This document shows positions 53,206-60,762 of a stretch of DNA of 60,762 nucleotides, piece by piece. Under the pieces are notes generated by a model that had not been told where the DNA came from, made no database searches, and saw only the letters and a list, made by a program, of their open reading frames with translations. Made by a program: the position numbers and the translations under genes. Numbering within the stretch: position 1 is the first letter of the stretch; every line of letters begins with the position of its first letter. This stretch comes from Pseudomonas sp. (GTDB taxonomy: Bacteria; Pseudomonadota; Gammaproteobacteria; Pseudomonadales; Pseudomonadaceae): the NCBI GenBank assembly GCA_022448005.1, contig JAKUTK010000028.1:1-60762 (forward strand). Direction: 5' to 3'.

Positions 53206-54543
53206 CTACTGGCCGCGGGTGAGGTTCAACCCCTTGAGCAGGTTCAGCGCCTGGCCGAGCTGGTAGTCGTCATCCTGAGGGCGTGGAGAGTCACTGACAA
53301 TCGGCGCCGTAGTGGGGCGGTCTTCACCCCCGTTGCCATTGCCAAGATGCCCGGCCAGATCGGCCTCGCGGATGCCTTCCGCCGCTTGTTCGCGCGTCAG
53401 TTTGGCACGGGTGACGCGGATGTCCGGCTCGATTCCCTGGGCCTGGATCGAGCGTCCGTTGGGTGTGTAATAGAGCGCAGTGGTGAGCTTCAGGGCTCGG
53501 TCGTTATTCAGCGGAAGTACCGTCTGCACCGATCCCTTGCCGAAGCTGTCGGTCCCCATGACCACGCCACGCTTCTGATCCTGCAAGGCGCCAGCCACGA
53601 TTTCCGAAGCCGAGGCGCTACCACCGTTGATCAGCACAACCAGGGAAACACCTTCGCTGGCATCGGCTGCGTCTGCATTGAAGCGCAGCTCGGAGTTGGC
53701 GATGCGACCCTTGGTGTAGACGATCAAGCCATCTGTCAGAAAATGGTCGGAGACTTCCACCGCAGCCTGGAGCACCCCGCCGGGGTTGTTGCGCAGGTCG
53801 AGTACCAGCCCGTTGAGCTTCTTGCCATTTTCCTTGCGCAATTTAGCCAATGCCTTGCCGACTTCCTCGCCGGAATTAATCTGGAACTGCGTTACGCGCA
53901 GGTAGCCATAGCCGGGCTCTAGCAGCTGACTCTTGACGCTGTTGACCTTGATCACGGCGCGGGTGAGCTTGACCGTAAAGGGCTTGCCGCCCTCGCGGAC
54001 CAGTGAAAGCGATATGTCACTGCCTGGCTTGCCACGCATCATGCCGACCGCATCCATCATCGACATGCCCTTGGTCGGCTTGCCGTCGATCTTGACGATC
54101 AGATCGCCCGCTTCGATGCCGGCCTTGGATGCTGGCGTGTCGTCGATCGGCGATACCACCTTGATGAAGCCGTCTTCGATTCCGACTTCGATCCCCAGGC
54201 CGCCGAACTCCCCGCTGGTGCTCTCTTGCAGTTCGGCAAAGGCATCGGGTTCAAGGTAGGCGGAATGGGGATCGAGGTTGCTGAGCATGCCCTTGATAGC
54301 ATTCTCCAGCAGTGTTTTGTCATCGACCGGCTCCACGTACGCGGCCTTGATCCGGTCCAGTACTTCGGCGAAAGTCCGCAGCTCTTCCAGCGGCAGCGGC
54401 GCTTTTTGGGTCGCGGCGTTCAGCTGCAGCGGTTCTGGCGCGATTTCAGGGGGCGATTGCTGCGCCCAGGCGCTACCGTACATTCCCAGCATGACGGTCA
54501 GGGCCAGGGTTGTGGGTTGGGCGAAACGGCACAGGTGCAGCAT
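53206..54543 (-). CDS. ctpA: Carboxy-terminal processing protease, S41 family (CtpA-like)
   Basis: Periplasmic serine protease of 445 residues. Signal peptide to about residue 27 (ending SAWAQQ), then a PDZ domain (about 95-180: GLGIEVGIEDG, ASKAGIEAGDLIVKIDGKP), and the catalytic domain with VVLINGGSASASEIVAGAL (nucleophile Ser) and the Lys in DSFGKGSVQTV. GGAG lies upstream of the ATG. It sits between envC and the deacetylase, on the minus strand. In pseudomonads such proteases trim cell-wall hydrolases or lipoproteins; the target here is unknown. Confidence 0.93.
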   Translation of the reverse strand: MLHLCRFAQPTTLALTVMLGMYGSAWAQQSPPEIAPEPLQLNAATQKAPLPLEELRTFAEVLDRIKAAYVEPVDDKTLLENAIKGMLSNLDPHSAYLEPDAFAELQESTSGEFGGLGIEVGIEDGFIKVVSPIDDTPASKAGIEAGDLIVKIDGKPTKGMSMMDAVGMMRGKPGSDISLSLVREGGKPFTVKLTRAVIKVNSVKSQLLEPGYGYLRVTQFQINSGEEVGKALAKLRKENGKKLNGLVLDLRNNPGGVLQAAVEVSDHFLTDGLIVYTKGRIANSELRFNADAADASEGVSLVVLINGGSASASEIVAGALQDQKRGVVMGTDSFGKGSVQTVLPLNNDRALKLTTALYYTPNGRSIQAQGIEPDIRVTRAKLTREQAAEGIREADLAGHLGNGNGGEDRPTTAPIVSDSPRPQDDDYQLGQALNLLKGLNLTRGQ

Positions 54544-54585
54544 GTCTGACTCCAGTTGTGAGGGGCGCGCTAAGGCCTGATTGGC

Positions 54586-55845
54586 CTATCCCTGAGCGCG
54601 ACACCATTGTGCCGGATCGCTCGGGCGACCCTGTTGGCGAATGGCGAAATACAGTGCGGCAGCCTCTTGCCCGCCACTGGTTCCTACGGTGGCGATCGGG
54701 TCGCCTGCCTTGACGATGTCTCCTGCATCACGCAGCAGGCTTTGATTGTGCCCATAGAGGCTGAGATAACCGTTGCCGTGATCGAGGATCACCAGCAGGC
54801 CGGCGCCACGCAACCAATCGGCGAAGACCACGCGGCCTCCATGCACCGCTCGGACTTGAGTGCCAACGTCGGCGCCAATCAGCACACCGTCCCACTTGGT
54901 TCGAGCATCGCCGCCGCGTGGAGTGCCGTAGCGAGCCACCAATCTTCCGTCTACCGGCCAGGGCAGCTTGCCCTTGGCCTTGGCGAAAGGACCACCAAAA
55001 TTCCCGCCAGCGCTTGAGACAATCGGGCCGGCCGGCGCTGAGGGGGTGCGGCCGGCCTGTTGCTGGCGTGCCTGCTCTTCGCGGGCCTCGGCCAGTGCGC
55101 GCTGGCGCGCCTGCTCGGCTTCCCGCGCCTGGCGCGCAAGGGTTTCTTCAATGGTCTTGAGTACGCGCTCCAGCTGCGCCTGCTCCTGCTTGCGTGCTTT
55201 AAGCTTCTGGTCGCGACTGGACAGGTCTTTATCGAGTTTGGCCAGCGCCAGTTGGCGCTCCTCACGGACTTCGGCCAGTTGCGCCCGCCGTTGTTTGAGG
55301 CCGTCCTGCTGCTCGGCCAGCGTGGCCTGCTGCTTCTCAATACCGGCTTCGACGCCGGCCAGCTGACGCAGCGTTTCATTGAAGCTTTCGAGCTGCTCGA
55401 AACGGGCTTTGCTGAGATAGTCGTAGTAGGTCAGGGTGCGGCTGAATTTTTCTGGATTCTGCTGGTTGAGCAGCAGCTTCAGGTATTCCTCACGACCGCT
55501 CTGATAAGCCGCGCGTGCTTGTATGCCGATCAGGCGTTGTTGTTCGATACGGGCGCCTTCCAGCGTGGCTTTCTCGTCATTGAGGCGTTCCAGCTCGGCT
55601 TCGCTGCGATCGATTTCCTGTTGCAACGAATCGACCTGTTTCTCCAGCTGGCCCATTTCGCTTTCGGTCGTCTGCAGTTGCTTTTGGACCGCGGATTTCT
55701 CCTGTTCGATCTGTTTGAGCAGCTTCTGCAATTCCGCGACGTCCTGGCGTGCCGCTTCGATCTGCTTGCGCGCATCCGCGCGCTCGTCAGCGGTGGCCGA
55801 GCCAAGCAGACAGAACAGTGCGAACGCGAGAAATATACGGGACAT
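54586..55845 (-). CDS. envC: Murein hydrolase activator EnvC (M23-type)
   Basis: Periplasmic protein of 419 residues: signal peptide MSRIFLAFALFCLLGSATA, a long coiled-coil (about 22-275) with ELQKLLKQIEQEK-like heptads, a short linker, and a C-terminal LytM domain (about 300-419). The LytM zinc ligands are partly missing (the usual HxGxD is KWDGVLIGAD, the last HxH region is YFAIRQQ), as in EnvC, which activates amidases rather than cutting peptidoglycan itself. The ATG at 55845 begins the signal peptide. Operon partners gpmI upstream and ctpA downstream. Confidence 0.93.
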   Translation of the reverse strand: MSRIFLAFALFCLLGSATADERADARKQIEAARQDVAELQKLLKQIEQEKSAVQKQLQTTESEMGQLEKQVDSLQQEIDRSEAELERLNDEKATLEGARIEQQRLIGIQARAAYQSGREEYLKLLLNQQNPEKFSRTLTYYDYLSKARFEQLESFNETLRQLAGVEAGIEKQQATLAEQQDGLKQRRAQLAEVREERQLALAKLDKDLSSRDQKLKARKQEQAQLERVLKTIEETLARQAREAEQARQRALAEAREEQARQQQAGRTPSAPAGPIVSSAGGNFGGPFAKAKGKLPWPVDGRLVARYGTPRGGDARTKWDGVLIGADVGTQVRAVHGGRVVFADWLRGAGLLVILDHGNGYLSLYGHNQSLLRDAGDIVKAGDPIATVGTSGGQEAAALYFAIRQQGRPSDPAQWCRAQG

Positions 55846-55940
55846 GAGAGGGCGTAACCGAGAGTTCAACGACCACCGTAGTATGCCTAAAAAAGCACGG
55901 GCGGGCTGCACGCCATCTGCTACAGATGACGGGGGCGATA

Positions 55941-55968
55941 ACCGGTACGCCTTTGCAGGCGTATCGGT
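55941..55968. repeat. Strong hairpin between gpmI and envC
   Basis: ACCGGTACGCCT (55941-55952) pairs with AGGCGTATCGGT (55957-55968) over twelve positions with one G-T, tetraloop TTGC. A second small stem (CATCTG/CAGATG, about 55913-55928) lies beside it. No U-run follows on either strand, so mRNA processing or stability is more likely than termination. Confidence 0.6.
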
Positions 55969-56001
55969 GCTTGTATCGTGGCGTTTAGCAGTTCGAGCGA
56001 T

Positions 56002-57537
56002 TCAGCTCAGCTCGACAATTGAGCGTCCGGTCATCTCTGGGGGCACCGGCATGCCCAGCAGCGTCAGCATGGTCGGTGCCACATCGGCAAGCACGCCGCC
56101 TTCGCGGATGGTCAGGTTGCGCTTGCCTACATAGATGAAGGGTACCGGCTCGCACGTATGAGCTGTGTGTGCCTGTCCGGTCATGACGTCTTCCATCTGC
56201 TCGACGTTGCCGTGGTCGGCGGTAATCAACGCTTCGCCGCCGACCTTGTCCAGCGCTTCAACGATCCGTCCGACACACTTGTCCAGGCATTCCACGGCCT
56301 TGACCGCGGCCTCGAACACACCGGTGTGGCCGACCATGTCGCCGTTGGCGTAGTTGACGATGATCACGTCGTAACGCTTGTTCTCGATGGCCTCGACGAT
56401 GCGATCAGTCACTTCGGGCGCGCTCATTTCAGGCTGCATGTCGTAGGTCGCGACTTTCGGTGAGGGAATCAGGATGCGCTCTTCGCCCGCAAAGGGTTCC
56501 TCGCGGCCGCCGGAGAAGAAGAAGGTGACGTGGGCGTACTTCTCTGTCTCGGCGATGCGTAGTTGGGTCTTGCCGTTGTTGGCGAGGTATTCGCCGAGCA
56601 CGTTGGTCAGACCTTCCGGAGCAAAGGCGCTTGGCGCCGGGATGCTCGCGGCATATTGGGTCAGCATGACGAAGCCAGCCAGCGCTGGCACGCGGGCGCG
56701 CTGGAATTCGTTGAAGCCAGGCTCGACAAAGCAGCGGGTCAATTCACGTGCGCGATCGGCTCGGAAGTTCATGAACACCACGGCATCACCGTCCTCGACA
56801 CGTACCGGTTCGCCAACTGTGGTGGCCTTGACGAACTCGTCGCTCTCACCACGCTCGTAGGCGGCAATCAAGCCGTCAACTGCATAGTCGGCGCGGTGTT
56901 CGGCCTTGCCGTCGACGATCAGGCTGTACGCCTGTTCGACCCGGTCCCAGCGGTTGTCGCGATCCATGGCGAAGTAGCGGCCGATCAGGCTCGCGACGCG
57001 ACCCTTGCCCAGGCGGGTAAAGGTTGCCTGCATCAGTTCGATTGAGTGCTGTGCGCTTTTCGGTGGCGTGTCGCGGCCGTCGAGGAATGCATGCAGGTAG
57101 ATTTTCTCGGCGCCGCGCTTGGCAGCCAGTTCCGCCATGGCAACCAGATGATCCTGGTGGCTGTGAACGCCGCCGTCGGAAAGCAAGCCGAGGATATGCA
57201 CTGCTTTGCCTGCACCCGCTGCCTTGTCCACTGCAGTGCAGATGGTCGGGTTCTCGAAGAACTCACCGTCGCGGATGGATTTGGTGACCCGCGTGAAGTC
57301 CTGGTACACCACGCGGCCAGCGCCCAAGTTCATGTGGCCCACCTCGGAGTTGCCCATCTGCCCGTCCGGCAGACCCACATCCATACCGCTACCAGAGATC
57401 AGTCCGTGGGGTTTGCTGGCCAGCAGACCGTCATAGACGGGCTTGTTGGCGGCGTGGATGGCATTGAATTCAGGGCTGTCGCTGTGTCCGAAGCCATCGA
57501 GAATGATCAGTACCAGGGGTTTGGGCGCGGCGGGCAT
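56002..57537 (-). CDS. gpmI: 2,3-bisphosphoglycerate-independent phosphoglycerate mutase GpmI
   Basis: Glycolytic/gluconeogenic enzyme of 511 residues, manganese-dependent, interconverting 3- and 2-phosphoglycerate. [11 protein letters not shown] binds metal, [14 protein letters not shown] has the phosphorylated Ser, and [13 protein letters not shown] is the second metal site. The ATG at 57537 has AAGGAG eight bases upstream; the frame continues to 57606 but that part is intergenic. It is first in the gpmI-envC-ctpA-deacetylase run and divergent from the rhodanese gene. Confidence 0.97.
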   Translation of the reverse strand: MPAAPKPLVLIILDGFGHSDSPEFNAIHAANKPVYDGLLASKPHGLISGSGMDVGLPDGQMGNSEVGHMNLGAGRVVYQDFTRVTKSIRDGEFFENPTICTAVDKAAGAGKAVHILGLLSDGGVHSHQDHLVAMAELAAKRGAEKIYLHAFLDGRDTPPKSAQHSIELMQATFTRLGKGRVASLIGRYFAMDRDNRWDRVEQAYSLIVDGKAEHRADYAVDGLIAAYERGESDEFVKATTVGEPVRVEDGDAVVFMNFRADRARELTRCFVEPGFNEFQRARVPALAGFVMLTQYAASIPAPSAFAPEGLTNVLGEYLANNGKTQLRIAETEKYAHVTFFFSGGREEPFAGEERILIPSPKVATYDMQPEMSAPEVTDRIVEAIENKRYDVIIVNYANGDMVGHTGVFEAAVKAVECLDKCVGRIVEALDKVGGEALITADHGNVEQMEDVMTGQAHTAHTCEPVPFIYVGKRNLTIREGGVLADVAPTMLTLLGMPVPPEMTGRSIVELS

Positions 57538-57640
57538 GTGTCTGGCTCCTTGCACGGGGTCGCGAAAAATGGTGGCCAGTCTAGTAGTTGGCCGGTTGGG
57601 CGTCACGATTAGCAGGGTTCAGCCTGGAGGGGGGGCTGTG

Positions 57641-57646
57641 TATACT
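57641..57646 (+). promoter_or_regulatory. -10 element of the rhodanese-grxC operon
   Basis: TATACT with a TGTG extension just before it, about 34 bases upstream of the rhodanese ATG. No clear -35 match. A C-rich run (CCCCCCGGG) lies just before the start codon. Confidence 0.42.
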
Positions 57647-57679
57647 GGCCCGCATTTTATCCCCCCGGGTACCCTTTAG

Positions 57680-58093
57680 ATGGTCGCTAACCTGATTGAA
57701 TTTGTCTCTAACCACTATGTTCTTGTCAGCATCTTCTTGGTGCTGCTGGTGCTGCTCGCCATCACCGAAGCACGCAAGGGCGGCAAGAGCCTGAGCAACC
57801 GCGAGCTGACCGGCCTGGTCAATCGCGACGAAGGCGTGGTGTTGGACGTGCGCGCGAAGAAGGAGTTCGACGCGGGCCATATCGTCGACTCATTGAACAT
57901 TCCCCACGAGAAGCTGGTCAGCCGACTGGGCGAGCTGGAAAAGCACAAGGCCAAGACGATTGTGGTTGTCGATGCCATGGGCCAGCACGCCGGAACGGCC
58001 TGCCGTGAACTGCAGAAGGCGGGCTTTACTGCTGCGAAGCTGTCCGGAGGGATTTCCAGCTGGCGCGGCGAAAATCTGCCAGTGGTTAAATAA
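57680..58093 (+). CDS. Membrane-anchored rhodanese-like protein (YibN-type)
   Basis: Protein of 137 residues with one N-terminal transmembrane segment (YVLVSIFLVLLVLLAI) and a rhodanese domain facing the cytoplasm or periplasm: GVVLDVRAKKEFDAGHI, SLNIPHEKL and GFTAAKLSGGISSW. In the position of the catalytic Cys stands an Asp (VVVDAMGQHAG), so sulfur transfer is unlikely; I believe this is usual in pseudomonad members but could not check. It is followed two bases later by grxC and then secB. Confidence 0.87.
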   Translation: MVANLIEFVSNHYVLVSIFLVLLVLLAITEARKGGKSLSNRELTGLVNRDEGVVLDVRAKKEFDAGHIVDSLNIPHEKLVSRLGELEKHKAKTIVVVDAMGQHAGTACRELQKAGFTAAKLSGGISSWRGENLPVVK

Positions 58094-58095
58094 CT

Positions 58096-58350
58096 ATGTC
58101 CAGAGTCGTCATGTACACCACCGCCTGGTGCCCGTTCTGTATCAGGGCGAAGAGCCTGCTTGATCGCAAGGGCGTCAGCTACGAGGAAATTCCTGTCGAC
58201 GGTAAGCCTGCGTTGCGCTCGGAAATGGCGGCGAAGGCTGGAAGGACTTCTGTCCCGCAGATATGGATAGGTGACGAGCACGTCGGTGGCTGCGACGAGC
58301 TGCACGCGTTGGAGCGGGCAGGCCGCCTGGATGCGATGCTTCAGGCGTGA
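58096..58350 (+). CDS. grxC: Glutaredoxin 3
   Basis: Cytosolic dithiol glutaredoxin of 84 residues with the active site CPFC (TTAWCPFCIRAKSLL), the cis-Pro in TSVPQIWIG and the glutathione-binding GGCDELHAL. Two bases separate it from the rhodanese stop; secB follows 89 bases later. Gene order rhodanese-grxC-secB is conserved in gammaproteobacteria. Confidence 0.96.
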   Translation: MSRVVMYTTAWCPFCIRAKSLLDRKGVSYEEIPVDGKPALRSEMAAKAGRTSVPQIWIGDEHVGGCDELHALERAGRLDAMLQA

Positions 58351-58439
58351 ATCGATAAAAACGGCCTGTCGGTAGCGGATGAGAATTCCGCTACGGGCGG
58401 CGCGACTCAAATACGACATGCACAGCGAGAAGGCTTCAC

Positions 58440-58934
58440 ATGACTGAACAAGCAAACAACGGTGCCGCCGCAGGTCAGGAAGAGCAGGGCGCGCAGTTTT
58501 CCCTGCAGCGGATCTATGTCCGTGACCTCTCTTTCGAAGCCCCGAAAAGTCCGGAAATCTTCCGCCAGGAATGGAATCCGAGCGTTGCGCTGGATCTGAA
58601 CACCAAGCAGAAATCGCTGGAAGGTGATTTCCATGAGGTCGTCCTGACGCTTTCCGTAACGGTCAAAACCGGAGAGGAAGTGGCCTTCATTGCTGAAGTG
58701 CAGCAGGCGGGTATCTTCCTGATCAAGGGCCTCGAAGCGCAGGCCATGAGCCATACGCTTGGCGCGTTCTGCCCGAACATTCTGTTCCCCTACGCTCGGG
58801 AAACGCTCGACAGCCTCGTCACGCGCGGCTCCTTCCCTGCGCTGATGTTGGCGCCAGTGAACTTCGACGCGCTCTATGCCCAGGAAATGGCCCGCATGCA
58901 GCAGGGCGGTGAGGCTCCAGCTACCGCCCATTGA
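58440..58934 (+). CDS. secB: Protein-export chaperone SecB
   Basis: Cytosolic tetrameric chaperone of 164 residues that keeps preproteins unfolded and passes them to Sec[21 protein letters not shown] at the N-terminus and the block [15 protein letters not shown] are diagnostic. GAGAAGG lies a few bases upstream of the ATG. The gene ends in a strong stem-loop shared with the convergent oxidoreductase gene. Confidence 0.98.
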   Translation: MTEQANNGAAAGQEEQGAQFSLQRIYVRDLSFEAPKSPEIFRQEWNPSVALDLNTKQKSLEGDFHEVVLTLSVTVKTGEEVAFIAEVQQAGIFLIKGLEAQAMSHTLGAFCPNILFPYARETLDSLVTRGSFPALMLAPVNFDALYAQEMARMQQGGEAPATAH

Positions 58935-58946
58935 TTCGGCGGCTGT

Positions 58947-58978
58947 CGCTCGTTGCACACAACGTTGTGCAATGAGCG
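58947..58978. terminator. Bidirectional terminator between secB and the quinone oxidoreductase
   Basis: Thirteen pairs with one G-T: CGCTCGTTGCACA (58947-58959) with TGTGCAATGAGCG (58966-58978), six-base loop. ATTCCTCTTT follows on the plus strand. It lies between two convergent stop codons. Confidence 0.7.
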
Positions 58979-58986
58979 ATTCCTCT

Positions 58987-59964
58987 TTAGCGAACCTTCA
59001 CGACCAGCTTGCCCACCGCCTTGCGCTGCCCCAGCGTATTGATTGCATCGGCTGCCTGTTCCAGGGCAAATGTCTGCGACACCAGTGGCTTCAGCTTGCC
59101 CTCGGCGTGCCATGCGAATAGCTGCTTGAAGTTGGCCGCGTTGTCGTGTGGCTGCCGTTGGGCAAAGGATCCCCAGAACACACCCACAAGCGAGGCGCCT
59201 TTCAGCAGTGGCAGGTTAGCGGGAAGAGAAGGGATATCTCCTGCTGCGAAACCGACCACCAGCATGCGACCATTCCAGGCGATGCTACGAAACGCTTCCT
59301 CGAACAGTGCGCCGCCAACCGGGTCGTAGATGACGTCGACGCCCTGGCCAGCAGTAAGCTCTTTCAGCTTTTCCTTGAGGCTGGTTTCGCTGTAGTTGAT
59401 GAGTTCGTCAGCTCCTGCTTTTTTTGCCACTTCCAACTTCTCGGCAGTCGAGGCGGCGGCAATGACTTTTGCCCCCATTGCCTTGCCGATCTCTACGGCA
59501 GCCAGGCCGACCCCGCCGGACGCACCGAGAACCAGCAAGGTTTCGCCCGGCTGCAGGTTGGCGCGCTGCTTCAGTGCATGCATCGAGGTGCCGTAGGTCA
59601 TGCTAAAAGCCGCGGCGGTCTCGAAATCCATCTCCTGAGGGATCGGCAATACGTTGTGCCCAGGTACCGCGACCTGTTCAGCGAAACTGCCCCAGCCGGT
59701 CAGCCCCATGACGCGGTCACCGACCTTCAGGTGCGTAATCTTTTCGCCTACGGCCGCGACCACCCCAGCCGCCTCGCCGCCGGGTGAAAACGGAAATGGT
59801 GGCTTGAATTGATACTTGCCCTCGATGATCAGTGTGTCTGGGAAGTTGACGCCCGCTGCGTGCACATCGAGCAGCACGTCGCCCTTCTTGATCTGAGGGC
59901 TGTCGCACTCTTCTACGACGAGATTTTCGGCCGGGCCGAATGCTTTGCACAGGACAGCTTTCAT
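58987..59964 (-). CDS. NADPH:quinone oxidoreductase family protein (zinc-free MDR)
   Basis: Medium-chain reductase of 325 residues, quinone reductase branch: no zinc-ligand cysteines, GVNFPDTLIIEGKYQFKP near the N-terminus, nucleotide-binding LVLGASGGVGLAAVEIGKAMG, then VDVIYDPVGGALFEEAFRS. Probably a cytosolic NADPH-dependent reductase for quinones or enals. The ATG at 59964 has AAAGGA upstream. Exact substrate unknown. Confidence 0.9.
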   Translation of the reverse strand: MKAVLCKAFGPAENLVVEECDSPQIKKGDVLLDVHAAGVNFPDTLIIEGKYQFKPPFPFSPGGEAAGVVAAVGEKITHLKVGDRVMGLTGWGSFAEQVAVPGHNVLPIPQEMDFETAAAFSMTYGTSMHALKQRANLQPGETLLVLGASGGVGLAAVEIGKAMGAKVIAAASTAEKLEVAKKAGADELINYSETSLKEKLKELTAGQGVDVIYDPVGGALFEEAFRSIAWNGRMLVVGFAAGDIPSLPANLPLLKGASLVGVFWGSFAQRQPHDNAANFKQLFAWHAEGKLKPLVSQTFALEQAADAINTLGQRKAVGKLVVKVR

Positions 59965-60094
59965 CGAGTTTCCTTTTATTGTCGTATCTGGACTGATGGC
60001 ACTCATGGCCTGGGTTGTGTCCGGTCAGTCTAGAAGGCTGCTCGGTCGACGCAACGAGCATGTTCGGCTCTGATGGCAATTCATAAGGCTGGGC

Positions 60095-60123
60095 TTGGGT
60101 CCGTGCGTATCACTGGGTATGCT
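60095..60123 (+). promoter_or_regulatory. Possible promoter of the FliL-like gene
   Basis: -10 TATGCT (60118-60123) and -35-like TTGGGT (60095-60100, three of six) with a 17-base spacer, 28 bases before the GTG start. Confidence 0.42.
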
Positions 60124-60150
60124 GGCGCCAATAGCCCTAGGAGCAGTCCT

Positions 60151-60558
60151 GTGAAACGCATCATTCTTCTCTGTCTGGCCCTGGGCCTCGCGCTGCCCGT
60201 ATTCGCCAACTCCCCCGAGCCCGAAGAGGGTGCAGCTTCAAAGACCATTTACTACGGGCTGGTACCCGCATTGGTCGGCAACTATGGTTCCGACGGTAAG
60301 CTCAAGTACTACAAGGCAGATATCGCGCTGCGAGTGACCGGTAGCGAAGCCGAGGCCAAGGTCAAGCACCATGAGCCGCTCATTCGGAATCAGCTGGTCA
60401 TACTGTTTTCCCAGCAAACGGACGCCAGTCTCGGCTCGGTCGAAGCCAAGGAAGCGTTACGTCAGGAAGCGCTCAAACAGGTGCAGGCGGTGTTGACGCA
60501 AGAAGAAGGCAAGCCCTTGGTCGACGACCTGCTGTTCAACAATCTGATCATTCAGTAG
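60151..60558 (+). CDS. FliL-like flagellar basal-body-associated protein
   Basis: Exported protein of 135 residues. Start at GTG 60151, since AGGAG stands eight bases upstream and the next residues form a signal peptide (RIILLCLALGLALPVFA). The mature part is FliL-like: YGLVPALVGNYG, KYYKADIALRVTG, HHEPLIRNQLVILFSQQ and a C-terminal LTQEEGKPLVDDLLFNNLIIQ. True FliL proteins have a transmembrane anchor and lie in flagellar operons; this one has neither, so it is a FliL-like paralogue of unclear role. Confidence 0.83.
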   Translation: MKRIILLCLALGLALPVFANSPEPEEGAASKTIYYGLVPALVGNYGSDGKLKYYKADIALRVTGSEAEAKVKHHEPLIRNQLVILFSQQTDASLGSVEAKEALRQEALKQVQAVLTQEEGKPLVDDLLFNNLIIQ

Positions 60559-60585
60559 TCGTGGTTCTAGGGGCGGCTTTCTGAG

Positions 60586-60762
60586 TCAACGGAGTGAAAG
60601 CACGGCCTGCCATTCCGTCTCGGTAACAGGCATGACCGAGAGGCGACTACCTTTCTTGACGAGCGGCATCTGCGAAAGCGCCGGCTGCGCCTTCAGTTGA
60701 GGCAGCGTCAACGTCACCGGAAAACGCTCGACGAAGCCTACGTCCACAGCATCCCAGGGGTT
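60586..60762 (-). CDS. EVE-domain-containing protein (C-terminal part; 5' end outside window)
   Basis: Only the last 58 residues are visible. NPWDAVDVGFVERFPV followed by LPQLKAQPALSQMPLVKKG and SRLSVMPVTETEWQAVL match the end of EVE-domain (thymocyte nuclear protein 1-like) proteins, which have a PUA-like fold and are thought to bind modified bases. The gene begins beyond position 60762. Confidence 0.85.
   Translation of the reverse strand, partial: NPWDAVDVGFVERFPVTLTLPQLKAQPALSQMPLVKKGSRLSVMPVTETEWQAVLSLR

Noticed and set aside
1..60762. CRISPR array, prophage or insertion sequence
   Set aside because: No regularly spaced repeats, no transposase or phage structural genes were seen; the only repeats are single palindromic elements and paralogous genes.

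Overview
This is a high-GC gammaproteobacterial chromosome segment. Gene content and order point to the Pseudomonadaceae, most likely the Pseudomonas stutzeri / Stutzerimonas group. The supporting blocks are secB-grxC-rhodanese-gpmI-envC-ctpA-deacetylase, hisB-hisH-DUF2164-hisA-hisF, asmA-mutY-yggX-tRNA-Phe, a P-J-Q-M polar amino-acid ABC operon, purEK and nudE-cysQ. The taxonomic call rests on recognising protein families and remembered pseudomonad gene order, not on a database search.

Layout. 1-7.3 kb: the end of a hybrid histidine kinase, a GMP/IMP nucleotidase, nudE-cysQ and a large dCache-PAS hybrid kinase. 7.3-14.4 kb: L-asparaginase, a Na+/alanine symporter, an XRE-type regulator, an orphan periplasmic binding protein, aspA and a divergent LysR regulator; this is an asparagine/aspartate/alanine theme. 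14.4-18.5 kb: a second dCache-PAS hybrid kinase, clearly a paralogue of the first, overlapping a REC/HD-GYP response regulator. 18.5-28.3 kb: adhP, purEK, small envelope proteins, a UDG-family protein, a SelD-type FAD oxidoreductase preceded by a possible 25-codon leader gene, a hexose-6-phosphate mutarotase and a basic amino-acid ABC transporter. 28.5-36.3 kb: a BetT-like carrier, a Cache-GGDEF diguanylate cyclase, a DMT exporter with its TetR gene, a nuclease-fold protein lacking its usual catalytic Glu, and a binding protein.

36.5-42.8 kb is the accessory region: a type I restriction-modification operon (hsdM-hsdS-rhuM/fic-hsdR) beside tRNA-Phe(GAA). hsdM is broken by a small deletion in the SAM-binding motif region, hsdS is AT-richer than its surroundings, and a RhuM-Fic fusion gene sits between hsdS and hsdR. 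42.9-60.8 kb is core genome: yggX, mutY, asmA, a PanZ-like protein, the his cluster, two tandem orphan binding proteins, the envelope cluster, gpmI, grxC, secB, a quinone oxidoreductase, a FliL-like protein and the end of an EVE-domain protein.

How the genes work together. Two systems are over-represented. The first is signalling: three hybrid kinases, an HD-GYP protein and a diguanylate cyclase with an intact I-site, so both making and degrading c-di-GMP is represented. The second is a set of three closely related periplasmic binding proteins, plus one more distant, with no permease or ATPase beside them. I found no CRISPR array, prophage or insertion sequence. The best candidates for something undescribed are the 25-codon leader gene, the broken restriction system carrying a Fic gene, and the dCache kinase / orphan binding protein families. 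None of these can be proven from the sequence alone.
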